From Staphylococcus nepalensis (GTDB lineage Bacteria > Bacillota > Bacilli > Staphylococcales > Staphylococcaceae): a stretch of 64,000 nt of DNA. The translations under genes were made by a program, and so were the position numbers. This document shows, piece after piece, positions 54,157 through 63,330 of this stretch. How positions within the stretch are numbered: position 1 is the first letter of the stretch; every line of letters begins with the position of its first letter. The stretch covers positions 248,001 to 312,000 of the forward strand of contig NZ_BMCF01000003.1 in NCBI RefSeq assembly GCF_014635045.1, given 5' to 3'. The notes under the pieces were generated by a model, which was not told where the DNA came from, did not search any database, and saw only the letters and a program-made list of their open reading frames with translations.

Positions 54157-54250
54157 TATACCATACTTGTGACTAAGTTATAATTATGGCTCAGTCACTC
54201 TATAAAACGGATGATTTTTACTTTGTTTACGTAAAATCATCCGTTTTTCT
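54157..54250 (+). ncRNA. Candidate small RNA, about 95 nt
   Basis: A possible promoter TTGATA - 16 bases - TATACC (54124-54151) precedes a hairpin with GTGACT/AGTCAC (54169-54198), then a long perfect-looking terminator (AAAACGGATGATTTTTAC with GTAAAATCATCCGTTTT, 54204-54248). No coding frame explains it, and the preceding gene ends about 210 bases upstream. Confidence 0.5.
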
Positions 54251-54663
54251 ATATTTAATTAAGTAGCTGAGTGAATTAACTTTTCTATATAACAACCTTC
54301 AATGTTAAATCCACTCACAATATAACTTTTTGTGAAACGACGAAGCGCTCATAACTGGTTAAATTTAAAACATTTTAACATTTATTGTATATTCAAAAAA
54401 TTTTATTTACTTAATATTCAAAGGATTTCATTAATTTTAGGATGCTTGGTTCGATGTCTCACAATAATGTATTTTTTAAATATTAGTAAAAACATAAGGT
54501 AATAAGTCTATGTATATTTTTTAACAGACAATCAGCAATGGTTATATATGTAATTTGAATTTAAAACATTAACTTTTTAGATTTAGGTAAACCTAAAAAA
54601 TATTGTCATATAGGCTAAAACATGTCAGAATTGTAAATGTAATTTTAAGAAAGGGTTAAGTTA
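54251..54663. other. AT-rich region upstream of the SEDS-PAP2-LCP operon
   Basis: No gene seen. It should contain the promoter of the envelope operon. Confidence 0.5.
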
Positions 54664-55845
54664 ATGTTAAAAATAATAAAGAGATTTAAAGCGCGTTTTA
54701 AATATTTGGACTTAGGCATTTTATGTTGTTTTATAATTTTAAGTATTATTGGTGTCATCATGGTTTATAGTGCAAGTATGGTTTCGGCTTCAAAGGGGTC
54801 TTTGACTGGTGGAGCATCGATAGAGGCTAACTTTTTTATGAAAAGACAATATATTTTTGCTATTGTGGGATTTATTTTAATGCTGTTTATCAGTCTGTAT
54901 TTTAATATTAACGCATTAAAAAAAGCAAACACCCAAAAGTTTTTAGTTCTAAGTACAATCGTATTACTTTTCCTAACGCTTTTAATTGGTAAAGATGTGA
55001 ATGGCTCAAGGAATTGGATTAACTTAGGATTATTTAGTGTTCAGTCTTCAGAATTTTTGAAATTAGTAGCTATTTTTTATCTTGCATTTATTTTGGATAA
55101 ACGGTTAACAAACAAACGAGATTATAAAATTAAAAACTTAGTTCCCCCACTAGGTATTCTAGGTGTCGGTTTAGTACTTGTACTCATGCAAGGTGATTTA
55201 GGCGGCACGTTACTAAGTGTTGCAATTATCGCTTCGATATTAATGTATTCTGATATAAAAAATAAAATCAAAATTCAAATATTAGCTGTTACATCTATAC
55301 CAACACTCATATACATATTTTATACATTGGTTTTTGATTCTAAAAATTTATATAGAATGAAACGCATCAAAGTAGTTTTAGACCCATTCAAATATGAAAA
55401 TGGTGATGGGTATCAACTGACCAATGCACTTGTATCTATTAGCAATGGCGGTATTTTTGGACGTGGATTAGGTAATGGAATTCTAAAATTAGGTTACTTA
55501 CCAGAGCCGCATACAGATTTTATTTTCACAGTTATTTCTGAAGAATTAGGTCTTGTTGGCGTACTACTCATATTATGTATGTATGGTTACATTATATTTA
55601 AAGGTTTTATATACGCTAATAGAACGAATAATCACTTTTATAAACTGATATGTATCGGCGTGGTTAGTTATCTATTTATGCAAATATTTATTAATATGGG
55701 TGGCGTTTCAGGATTAATACCGCTAACGGGTATCACCTTACCATTATTAAGCTATGGAGGGTCGTCTATGTTGAGCGTTAGTATCGCTTTAGGTAGCATG
55801 TTAGCCGTTATTAGAGAAATTAAAAAAGAGGAGCGTTACAAATGA
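54664..55845 (+). CDS. SEDS-family glycosyltransferase (FtsW/RodA/SpoVE type)
   Basis: A 393-residue, 10-helix polymerase of peptidoglycan glycan strands. The segments NGSRNWINLG, SSEFLKLVAIFYLA, LMQGDLGGTLL and ISEELGLVGVLL are SEDS signatures, including the catalytic-type Asp in the QGDLG region. AGAAAGGG precedes the ATG. Its TGA stop overlaps the start of the PAP2 gene (ATGA). Staphylococci normally have FtsW and RodA elsewhere, so this looks like an extra SEDS protein in a dedicated operon. Confidence 0.9.
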   Translation: MLKIIKRFKARFKYLDLGILCCFIILSIIGVIMVYSASMVSASKGSLTGGASIEANFFMKRQYIFAIVGFILMLFISLYFNINALKKANTQKFLVLSTIVLLFLTLLIGKDVNGSRNWINLGLFSVQSSEFLKLVAIFYLAFILDKRLTNKRDYKIKNLVPPLGILGVGLVLVLMQGDLGGTLLSVAIIASILMYSDIKNKIKIQILAVTSIPTLIYIFYTLVFDSKNLYRMKRIKVVLDPFKYENGDGYQLTNALVSISNGGIFGRGLGNGILKLGYLPEPHTDFIFTVISEELGLVGVLLILCMYGYIIFKGFIYANRTNNHFYKLICIGVVSYLFMQIFINMGGVSGLIPLTGITLPLLSYGGSSMLSVSIALGSMLAVIREIKKEERYK

Positions 55846-56432
55846 ATAAAATATATGTCTCAATATTATTATATTCGGGGCTTATTCTGCTTATATTATC
55901 AATAGCAAACGGATTTATGTTCAATATAGATGTTTACGTGCATCACTTTTTAAAACAATATTTATCGAATGATTCAATTGCACAAACACTGAACGTTATA
56001 GCTCATATTTTTTCTCCGTTCAATTGTTTATTATTTGTGTTAATTATTCTGGCTTTCCGCTTTTTTATAAATAAAAAGCAATTTATGCTATATGGTTTTT
56101 GGAGCTTTTCCGTTTTTTTTATTGGAACAATATTGAAGTATACAGTTGGACGGTCAAGACCCTCTTTGCAATTTGATGGTTATAGTTTTCCGAGTATGCA
56201 TGTACTAAGCGTGAGCTTATTAGTCAGCTTAATTATTTTTATTACGAAAAATAACTGGTTTAAAAGTATTGGCATTGTATTAATCGTAACGATGATGGGG
56301 TCGAGAATTTATGTTAATGCACATTATTTTTCAGACACATTAGGCAGTTTAATTATAATCACAATAATGATAATGAGTTTGAAACTAGCAGAGGAAAGGG
56401 GGGGACAATATGAAACTAACAAGAAAAGGTAA
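55842..56432 (+). CDS. PAP2-family membrane phosphatase
   Basis: A 196-residue, about 6-helix phosphatase. All three catalytic motifs are visible: KYTVGRSRP, PSMH and SRIYVNAHYFSD. Such enzymes dephosphorylate undecaprenyl pyrophosphate or phospholipids at the membrane. The start overlaps the SEDS stop by four bases and the end overlaps the LCP start by 23 bases, so the three proteins are translationally coupled and probably act together in envelope polymer synthesis. Confidence 0.9.
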   Translation: MNKIYVSILLYSGLILLILSIANGFMFNIDVYVHHFLKQYLSNDSIAQTLNVIAHIFSPFNCLLFVLIILAFRFFINKKQFMLYGFWSFSVFFIGTILKYTVGRSRPSLQFDGYSFPSMHVLSVSLLVSLIIFITKNNWFKSIGIVLIVTMMGSRIYVNAHYFSDTLGSLIIITIMIMSLKLAEERGGQYETNKKR

Positions 56433-57324
56433 GGTATTAATTATCATATTGGTCCTTGTATTAATCGTTTTAGGATATTTTACTTATAAATTGATCCATT
56501 TAAACCAATCTATACATGACCCACAGAATACTGGAAAAGAATCGAAAGCAACCCAAGAGAAAATAAAAGCAAAGAAGCCAATTTCTATCGCGATATTCGG
56601 CGTTGATTCAGATGTAGAGCGTGAAGCAGACAATATGGGTCAGCGTACAGATACACTACTCATCGCATCTATCAATCCTGAAAAGAAAGAAACAAAATTG
56701 ATTTCTATACCTAGAGACATGAGTAGTGATATCCCAGGCGTGGAAGGTAATGAGAAAATTGCACATGCATACGCTTATGGAGGTCCTAAAGTAGCCATGG
56801 ACACAATTAGACAAAATCTTGATGTACCAATAGATAGTTATGTCACTGTCGATATGGATGGATTTAAAAAAATGATTGATATCTTTGATGGAGTGAATGT
56901 CACGAGTAATGCCACTTTTAATTATAATGGCTCGAGTTTTAAAGAAGGCAAAAAAGAGAATTTAAGTGGTGATTCAGCGTTAAATTATGTAAGAAGTCGT
57001 AAAGAAGAAGGTGCTGGTGGCGATGAAGGCCGCACAGCAAGACAACGACAAGTAATTGACGCATTAGCTCAATCTGCTCGTGAATCTTCAAGCATATTTA
57101 AACTAAATAAAATACTTAAGGTGAGTGAAAAAAATGTGAAAACAAACCTTAATGTGGCAGACCTGAAATCGTTATATTCAGGTTATAAAGAGGCGGTGCA
57201 ATCGATGGATAAAATGTCTATTGATGGTGAAAATTTAATAGAATCGGATGGCGTTTGGTATTTTGAACCAGACCAAGCAGATATGACTGATAAAGTGAAT
57301 GAATATAAAAGCAACTTAAAATAA
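56410..57324 (+). CDS. LytR-CpsA-Psr (LCP) family ligase
   Basis: A 304-residue membrane-anchored enzyme that attaches undecaprenyl-linked polymers to peptidoglycan. One helix (residues 7-27) is followed by the LCP domain with IFGVDSD, the conserved RTDTLLIASINP, SIPRDM, and the YVRSRKEEGAGGDEGR motif with its Arg residues. GGAAAGGGGGGAC upstream serves as ribosome binding site inside the PAP2 gene. Together with SEDS and PAP2 it forms a compact glycopolymer or peptidoglycan operon. Confidence 0.92.
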   Translation: MKLTRKGKVLIIILVLVLIVLGYFTYKLIHLNQSIHDPQNTGKESKATQEKIKAKKPISIAIFGVDSDVEREADNMGQRTDTLLIASINPEKKETKLISIPRDMSSDIPGVEGNEKIAHAYAYGGPKVAMDTIRQNLDVPIDSYVTVDMDGFKKMIDIFDGVNVTSNATFNYNGSSFKEGKKENLSGDSALNYVRSRKEEGAGGDEGRTARQRQVIDALAQSARESSSIFKLNKILKVSEKNVKTNLNVADLKSLYSGYKEAVQSMDKMSIDGENLIESDGVWYFEPDQADMTDKVNEYKSNLK

Positions 57325-57413
57325 ATTATGATACGTGAGCACGTATTTTTACATTATGGCAATAATAGAATTTATATGCCATTCATATTCAAGAAAAATA
57401 CAAATGTTAAAAT

Positions 57414-57450
57414 AAAATAGCCTTTCATTTTTGAATGAAGGGCTATTTTT
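57414..57450 (+). terminator. Terminator of the SEDS-PAP2-LCP operon
   Basis: AAAATAGCCTTTCATT and AATGAAGGGCTATTTT form a stem, followed by TATTTTG. Confidence 0.9.
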
Positions 57451-57666
57451 ATTTTGAAAATCTTTTGGTTTTGGATAAATATGTTTGACCGGGTGTGTAT
57501 TTCTAAATTATAATTTTTCGGTCATATTCGTCATCTGGGCATCGCCAGTATATTATAAAATCTATATGATGATATTAATACAGACGGAAACAAGCCGCAC
57601 TAACCATTTTATATATTGTTTACTTAACTGCGTAGTGTCCGTTTGCGCATACAAAAGGTATATCCG

Positions 57667-57990
57667 TTATGACGATGCATTAATATAGTTTATAAATTTT
57701 TCTGCATCAAGCTTATTTAAATTTTTAATAGGAAAAGTACCAATACTAAAACGCATTGTTAGCGTATCATCATCTAATTGAACATTTTCTATTTCATCAT
57801 AACGGATATTTCTATAATAAAATTGGCCATCCATATCTACATTTAAGATAAGACGTTCATTTGTTGCAATATAAGCAGCATCATATGTTTTTACAATACC
57901 GTTGATAGGGTATTCCATTTTCCCTAAAATGGCAGGTCCTTTTTTCTCAGTTGGAAATAAATCTTCTGGGTTTACGTTATCTAATATCAT
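57667..57990 (-). CDS. PH-domain-like protein (107 aa)
   Basis: A small cytosolic protein starting MILDNVNPEDLFPTEKKGP. The pattern AYIATNERLILNVDMDG followed by the short strands and YDEIENVQLD fits a bacterial Pleckstrin-homology fold (YokE-type). AAAGGTGAT precedes the ATG at 57990. It begins 22 bases after the catalase stop, so it is cotranscribed with katA. Function unknown. Confidence 0.7.
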   Translation of the reverse strand: MILDNVNPEDLFPTEKKGPAILGKMEYPINGIVKTYDAAYIATNERLILNVDMDGQFYYRNIRYDEIENVQLDDDTLTMRFSIGTFPIKNLNKLDAEKFINYINASS

Positions 57991-58012
57991 ATAATCACCT
58001 TTTCCTTTTATA

Positions 58013-59494
58013 TTAGTCCGCGACATCTAAGTCCACTTCATTAATATCAATGCCCATAGCTTCGGCTACACCTTGACCATATGCTGGATCGGCTTTATAG
58101 CAATGTCTAATATGACGGTGTTTCAATGCGTCGGTAACGGGTCTCATTTCATTTGCAGTATTTTTAAATAATGTTTGTTGTTCTTCAGATGACAATAGAC
58201 GGAATAATTTACCAGGTTGTTCAAAATAATTATCATCATCTTCACGGAAGTCATATTCATATGCTTGTCCTTGGATATCTAAAGCTGGTTTTTTGTATTG
58301 TGGTTGATCTTCAAATGCACCATTACTATTTGGATAATAATGTGTACTAGCGCCCTGATTATTATCTAAGATACGCATTTGACCATCTCTACTAAATGGA
58401 CATATGTTTTCTATACCGACGCCTTTAGGTTGATTAACTGGAATTTGCCAATGGTTAACACCTAAACGGTATCTCTGAGTATCTCCATATGAAAATAGTC
58501 GGCCTTGTAACATTTTGTCTGGTGAGAAATCTAAACCTGGGACGATATTTGTTGGTGCGAATGCAGCTTGTTCAACATCTTGGAAATAGTTTTCAGGATT
58601 TCGATTTAATTCGAATTCACCAACTTCAATTAATGGATATTCATCTTTATACCAAACTTTAGTTAAATCAAAAGGATTGTCTTTATGGTTACGGGCTTGT
58701 TCTTCTGTCATCACTTGGATGTACATTTTCCATTTAGGGAAATTGGCTTGTTCAATATTATTAAATAAATCTCTTTGAGAAGAATCTCTATCTTTAGCCA
58801 TCACTTGTTCGGCTTCTTCTGCAGAATAGTTCTCTATACCTTGTTGTGTTCTATGATGGAACTTAACCCAAAAACGTTCGCCTTTATCGTTGTACATAGA
58901 ATATGTATGAGAACCAAAACCATGCATATTTCTAAAGCCTTTAGGGATACCACGATCTGTCATTAAGATTGTAATTTGGTGCAATGCTTCTGGTAATAAA
59001 GTCCAGAAATCCCATTGTGCTTGTGGATCTTTCATATTTGTTTTTGGATTACGTTTTACAACGTGATTTAAGCTAGGGAATAATTTAGGATCTCGGAAGA
59101 AAAATACTGGTGTATTATTACCAACTAAATCCCAATTGCCTTCGTCTGTATAGAATTTTAAAGCAAATCCTCTGATATCACGTTCTGCATCACCTGCACC
59201 ACGTTCTCCAGCTACAGTTGAAAATCTGGCGAACATTTCAGTTTGTTTACCAACTTCAGCAAAGATACTTGCGCAAGTATACTTTGTAATATCATTTGTT
59301 ACTGTAAATGTTCCGAATGCGCCTGACCCTTTCGCATGCATGCGGCGTTCAGGTATGACCTCTCTATCGAAATGAGCCATTTGTTCAAGAAAATAAATAT
59401 CTTGCATTAATAAAGGACCTCTTGGGCCTGCTGTCATACTGTTTTCTCTATCTGTTACGGGCGCTCCAAACAGCCCTGTTAATTTTTGTTTCAT
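58013..59494 (-). CDS. katA: Catalase (haem, clade 3)
   Basis: A 493-residue monofunctional catalase. Catalytic His53 is in [11 protein letters not shown], the Asn in [11 protein letters not shown], and the haem-iron Tyr in [19 protein letters not shown]-region residues fit the small-subunit type. GAGGAG precedes the ATG. A PerR-type operator overlaps the promoter, so it should respond to peroxide. Length and motifs are normal. Confidence 0.97.
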   Translation of the reverse strand: MKQKLTGLFGAPVTDRENSMTAGPRGPLLMQDIYFLEQMAHFDREVIPERRMHAKGSGAFGTFTVTNDITKYTCASIFAEVGKQTEMFARFSTVAGERGAGDAERDIRGFALKFYTDEGNWDLVGNNTPVFFFRDPKLFPSLNHVVKRNPKTNMKDPQAQWDFWTLLPEALHQITILMTDRGIPKGFRNMHGFGSHTYSMYNDKGERFWVKFHHRTQQGIENYSAEEAEQVMAKDRDSSQRDLFNNIEQANFPKWKMYIQVMTEEQARNHKDNPFDLTKVWYKDEYPLIEVGEFELNRNPENYFQDVEQAAFAPTNIVPGLDFSPDKMLQGRLFSYGDTQRYRLGVNHWQIPVNQPKGVGIENICPFSRDGQMRILDNNQGASTHYYPNSNGAFEDQPQYKKPALDIQGQAYEYDFREDDDNYFEQPGKLFRLLSSEEQQTLFKNTANEMRPVTDALKHRHIRHCYKADPAYGQGVAEAMGIDINEVDLDVAD

Positions 59495-59549
59495 TTTATA
59501 TCTATATCTCCTCTCAATAGATGTGAATACTATTGTAATAATTACTTTT

Positions 59550-59564
59550 TGATAATTATTCTAA
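59550..59564 (-). promoter_or_regulatory. PerR box of katA
   Basis: TGATAATTATTCTAA (TTAGAATAATTATCA on the coding strand) matches the PerR palindrome TTATAATNATTATAA in 12 of 14 fixed positions or nearly so. It sits beside TATAAT at about 59567-59572 on the minus strand. Confidence 0.6.
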
Positions 59565-59889
59565 TTTATTATAGCAGTAAAAACGTTAAAATGTGTGTAT
59601 AAATAATGAACAAATAATTCTAATTGATAATTTAAAACGATAAGTGAAAATTATACTTAATTTAATTCATTTTTAATAAAACAATTATGTTTATTTAAAT
59701 ATGTAACTCTGATATGGTTAGATATTGATTGTTAAATAGATTAAAAATGACATTGTCATATTAAGGAAATGATTTTTATGAATGTATAAGCCGTAGCATT
59801 AAAATGTTTTAAAGTATTAGATGGATTAATTAGCTAATGCATAGCTTAAATCCAATCGTGCTATATTTATCTGAATTTAAAAAAATTTA

Positions 59890-60070
59890 GTTGTTATCCT
59901 CATTTTGGTTTATTCAAAAAAACAGCACAGCGTGTTGATTGCTTTCCGAAACCATACGTGTAAGTTATGTACAAGGTAAAAAGGGTACCATAGTTGAAGG
60001 TATTTTAGTAATAGTATCAGCTGCAATGTGTGCGTGGGTTATGCTTTGTGCGAGCTTAATTCGTCAATAG
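59890..60070 (+). pseudogene. Possible remnant of a small membrane protein gene
   Basis: One frame gives HFGLFKKTAQRVDC, then a stop; the next frame continues SYVQGKKGTIVEG and a hydrophobic end to a TAG at 60068. A one-base shift would join them. A terminator follows at 60151. Family not recognised. Confidence 0.3.
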
Positions 60071-60150
60071 TTAGCATGACTAGAAATCGTAGAATCAATC
60101 CATTTTTATTAAAATCATATCTTAAAGTTGAAAAATAGCTATCAACTTCG

Positions 60151-60179
60151 GCACTTCACATTTGATGTGGGGTGTTTTT
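60151..60179 (+). terminator. Terminator-like hairpin
   Basis: CACTTCACAT and ATGTGGGGTG form a stem, followed by TTTTTC. It would end a transcript from the remnant at 59890-60070. Confidence 0.6.
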
Positions 60180-60251
60180 CTATGTATACCAATAACGTCA
60201 TCGTGGTGTCCGTCTATTATGAGGAGCAACAATTTAATGGGAGGTTAATTT

Positions 60252-60872
60252 ATGAATATACAGATAAACAATATCAGTCCATTTAATATTATTTGTGAAA
60301 GTATTTATGAAGAAACGAAACCTTTTACATATCATGGATTGATAGACTATGGGAGGGCGTATTATTATTTGAAAGATACGTCATTAGACTATATTTCCAC
60401 AAGTGTCATTACTCGATACGAAAAAGGCGATAAAGACGCATTTAAATCTAGATTTGCTCATTTTGGAGAGACTGAAAAGATTTGTATTGAGAAACTAGAA
60501 GTCATCTCTTCATTTGAAAATAAAGGGGTTATGACTATTATGTTTTGTGATATTATGTTAGCACTTCTAACTAGAAGTTTAGCGAATGAAAACCATATAG
60601 AAATCAAATTTATAAACACATCAGATTTAATCAAAAATGGGGAAATAGTAAATGTGTATCATAGTGTGTTACCTAAATATGAATTGACGTTAGCGCAACC
60701 TAGTAGTTCGAGAATATCTTTAGAAGGTAGACGTACTAAATCAAATATTGATTTTTACCAAGATGTTTATTATATATTTCCTGTAGAAACTAGAGAAGCA
60801 GATATAAGATATTATACAGAGCTACGAGATAATAAAATTGAATTATTAAATCAAAAATTAAAAACGCTTTAA
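60252..60872 (+). CDS. Hypothetical protein (206 aa)
   Basis: A soluble protein starting MNIQINNISPFNIICES, without signal peptide or clear helices of membrane type. It contains a long helix-rich middle (VMTIMFCDIMLALLTRSL) and ends in a basic coiled-looking segment NKIELLNQKLKTL. GGGAGG precedes the ATG. I do not recognise the family. It is monocistronic, followed by a strong bidirectional terminator. Confidence 0.7.
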   Translation: MNIQINNISPFNIICESIYEETKPFTYHGLIDYGRAYYYLKDTSLDYISTSVITRYEKGDKDAFKSRFAHFGETEKICIEKLEVISSFENKGVMTIMFCDIMLALLTRSLANENHIEIKFINTSDLIKNGEIVNVYHSVLPKYELTLAQPSSSRISLEGRRTKSNIDFYQDVYYIFPVETREADIRYYTELRDNKIELLNQKLKTL

Positions 60873-61030
60873 ATATCTAATTTTATCAAGATGCAACCTT
60901 TATAGAAAAGGACGTACGCATAAATAAAGATTGTGACATTAAAAATGCATAAATAAAGTAAATTTGCTTAATAAAATGATCATAATAGATTATTAAACGA
61001 ATAAAGCGCAATTATGATAAGAAAATCTAA

Positions 61031-61078
61031 AATAAAGCTGCTGATTTCCTATAGGGTTTAGGAATCAGCAGCTTTATT
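61031..61078. terminator. Bidirectional terminator
   Basis: AATAAAGCTGCTGATT pairs perfectly with AATCAGCAGCTTTATT. It separates the plus-strand gene at 60252 from the minus-strand peptide gene at 61119. Confidence 0.9.
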
Positions 61079-61118
61079 CTGTATATATAAAGTATAATAC
61101 TTAAGATATTTCATTGTT

Positions 61119-61241
61119 TTAAGTGAAAAGGGTTTTAATAAACCGAATAAATGCACCAAATATTTCAGGTATAAAAGTAACACCCAATTCTGTTTTTGCT
61201 TCTTTTGATGATTTTTTTCTACGCTTTTTATTTGATGTCAT
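61119..61241 (-). CDS. Small basic-amphipathic peptide (40 aa)
   Basis: GAGGGGG lies 6 bases before an ATG at 61241. The peptide opens MTSNKKRRKKSSKEAKTE, a strongly basic stretch, then GVTFIPEIFGAFIRFIK and TLFT, an amphipathic or membrane-active helix. The TLF ending is like the PSM-like peptide at 46856. It has a good terminator downstream. No known family recognised. Confidence 0.55.
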   Translation of the reverse strand: MTSNKKRRKKSSKEAKTELGVTFIPEIFGAFIRFIKTLFT

Positions 61242-61363
61242 AATAACCCCCTCTTTGGCTATTTTGAAATTTTTTGTTTGAGATATGCACTATAATGACA
61301 TGTAGTAGATACTATATACAAATCAAATATAGAGCGCTGATTTAAATGGTATCTAACGATAAA

Positions 61364-62140
61364 TTACCGCGAATCATCTATTCGGAAAGGCTTTTGGTGT
61401 TTAATTAACAGTGCGGTTAACCAAGCAGTAATCGGTATACTGATTGCAACAGCAATCCCGCCTAAAAGGATAGAGATAAATTCTTGTGCAAAGATTTTGG
61501 AATTAATAATATGGCCAAATGAATAGTTAAGTTTGAAGAACCAAAAGAATAACGTGAGTTGGCCGCCGAAATAGGCAAGGTAAATCGTATTTGCTGAAGT
61601 AGCTAAAATTTCTCTCCCTACACGCATGCCAGATTGAAAGAGCTCTTTTTTTGTTAAATTGGGATTAGTTTCGCTTAATTCATACATGGGCGAACTGATA
61701 GTGATAGCCAAATCGATGACTGCTGCAATCACTGCAAGCACTATGGTAAAGACCATAAATTTTACCATATCAATCCCAATATTCATGGAAAAGACATATG
61801 TCTCATCTTGTTCTTCAGTTGTGAACCCTTGCAAATGCCCGATGGATACAGACAAATAAATACCGATAATCAAACATAAAGTGGTAAGGATTGTTGCATA
61901 AAATGCTGCTCTGGTCTTAATATTGTAGCTGTTTAAAACAAATAAGTTACATGCTGCAATCACAATACAAAATATCAGTGTTACTAGGTAAATAGGTGCC
62001 CCAAGCATAATGAGAACCACAGTGATTAATAATATAACAAAGTTTAAAAATAATGTTAAATAGGATATTACACCTTTTTTACCTCCAAAAATTACCATTA
62101 ATATGAAAAGTAACAGCCCTAAGATCGTTATAACGCTCAT
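61364..62140 (-). CDS. YibE/F-family membrane protein (short partner)
   Basis: A 258-residue, about 7-helix protein. The conserved core AVIDLAITISSPMYEL and FQSGMRVGREILATSANTIYLAYFG matches the YibE/F family, whose members occur as adjacent pairs in Firmicutes. GAGGTGC precedes the ATG, which overlaps the stop of the long partner by four bases (ATGA). The function is unknown; transport has been suggested by fold. Confidence 0.85.
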   Translation of the reverse strand: MSVITILGLLLFILMVIFGGKKGVISYLTLFLNFVILLITVVLIMLGAPIYLVTLIFCIVIAACNLFVLNSYNIKTRAAFYATILTTLCLIIGIYLSVSIGHLQGFTTEEQDETYVFSMNIGIDMVKFMVFTIVLAVIAAVIDLAITISSPMYELSETNPNLTKKELFQSGMRVGREILATSANTIYLAYFGGQLTLFFWFFKLNYSFGHIINSKIFAQEFISILLGGIAVAISIPITAWLTALLIKHQKPFRIDDSR

Positions 62141-63249
62141 GGATTAGCACCTCGCATTTTAAACCATAATTGCATTAATAAAATAGTAATCGGAATAGTT
62201 AATACAATACCGATACCGCCTGTAATTGCCCGGGAAATTTCTAATGACCAATTCATAGATATAGTGTAAGTGACTGTATTTTCATTTTTTAAATATATAA
62301 GAAACATCGGTAAACTACCTGATAAATATGAAAATAATAAGATGTTGGTCATTGTGCCCATAATATCTTGGCCAATATTGCGACCAGCTAACGCCCAACG
62401 CGTCATGCTTATATCGGGTGTTCTACGCAAAATTTCCGTCATCCCGCTAGCAATTGTAATAGCTACGTCCATTACGGCCCCGAGCGTTCCGATCATCACT
62501 GATGCAAGAAAAACTTCTTTAGGTGGTAAAGTTAAGAAACTCATCGTTTCAAATTTTAAACCTGCGCCGTCAGTTAAGTTAATGGCGAGCTGTGTAACGC
62601 CTACACAAACAAACGTGCCTAATAATGTGCTGACTACTGTGACTAGCGTGCGCCATCGCCATCCAGTTACTAACAACAAGGTAAATATGGTAGTTAAAAC
62701 AACGCCAATACTCATCAGCATAAATAAATTTAAACTAGGAAATTTATTATGCAAATAGATAGCTAATAGCACTACAATAGTATTGAATACTAAAGAAAGG
62801 ATTGATTGTAATCCAATCTTTCTACCAACAAGTAATACAGTTAATAAAAATATACCGGTCATCATCACAACTAGACTATCCCGCTTTTTTTCTGTGATGT
62901 ATGCATCGTCTAAATGTTTATCGATGTGCAATAAGACTTTGTTATGTTTAGAGAACGCCTCGCTGTCAGCCTGTGAGGCTATGTAATGATGTGAAATTGT
63001 TGTCGTTTGACCTTTGAATTTTCCATTTAAAATTTTAAGCGTCAGTGTTTGGTTGTATTTTGTATCTTTATTATGATTATCATCTGTAATATTTGTAGTA
63101 GATTCGTTTTCTATTTTTGTAATTTGCCCAACAGGTGTATCGTAAAATGTCTCGTTGAAAAAGGTGAAAATAAATAAGCCTACAAACAAGATGAAAAATA
63201 ACAATATAACCCAATCAAAAGGGCGTTTTAATAACGTTTTGACAGACAT
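62137..63249 (-). CDS. YibE/F-family membrane protein (long partner)
   Basis: A 370-residue protein: one N-terminal helix, an extracytoplasmic OB-like region (about residues 35-115) with the LKILNGKFKGQT motif, then about 7 helices with GAVMDVAITIASGMTEI and GRNIGQDIMGTMTNILLF. GAGAGGAC precedes the ATG. It is coupled to the shorter partner downstream. The pair probably acts as one membrane unit; the substrate is unknown. Confidence 0.87.
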   Translation of the reverse strand: MSVKTLLKRPFDWVILLFFILFVGLFIFTFFNETFYDTPVGQITKIENESTTNITDDNHNKDTKYNQTLTLKILNGKFKGQTTTISHHYIASQADSEAFSKHNKVLLHIDKHLDDAYITEKKRDSLVVMMTGIFLLTVLLVGRKIGLQSILSLVFNTIVVLLAIYLHNKFPSLNLFMLMSIGVVLTTIFTLLLVTGWRWRTLVTVVSTLLGTFVCVGVTQLAINLTDGAGLKFETMSFLTLPPKEVFLASVMIGTLGAVMDVAITIASGMTEILRRTPDISMTRWALAGRNIGQDIMGTMTNILLFSYLSGSLPMFLIYLKNENTVTYTISMNWSLEISRAITGGIGIVLTIPITILLMQLWFKMRGANP

Positions 63250-63330
63250 TGTTGTATCTCAGTCCTCTCTATTTAGACAATGCGATTATACGCTCCTTGA
63301 GATTTGAATTCAAAAATTTTATGGATATGA

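Noticed and set aside
57485-57688. Plus-strand frame of 67 codons after the LCP terminator
   Set aside because: No ribosome binding site, Cys- and Tyr-rich random-looking content, and partial overlap with the PH gene on the other strand.
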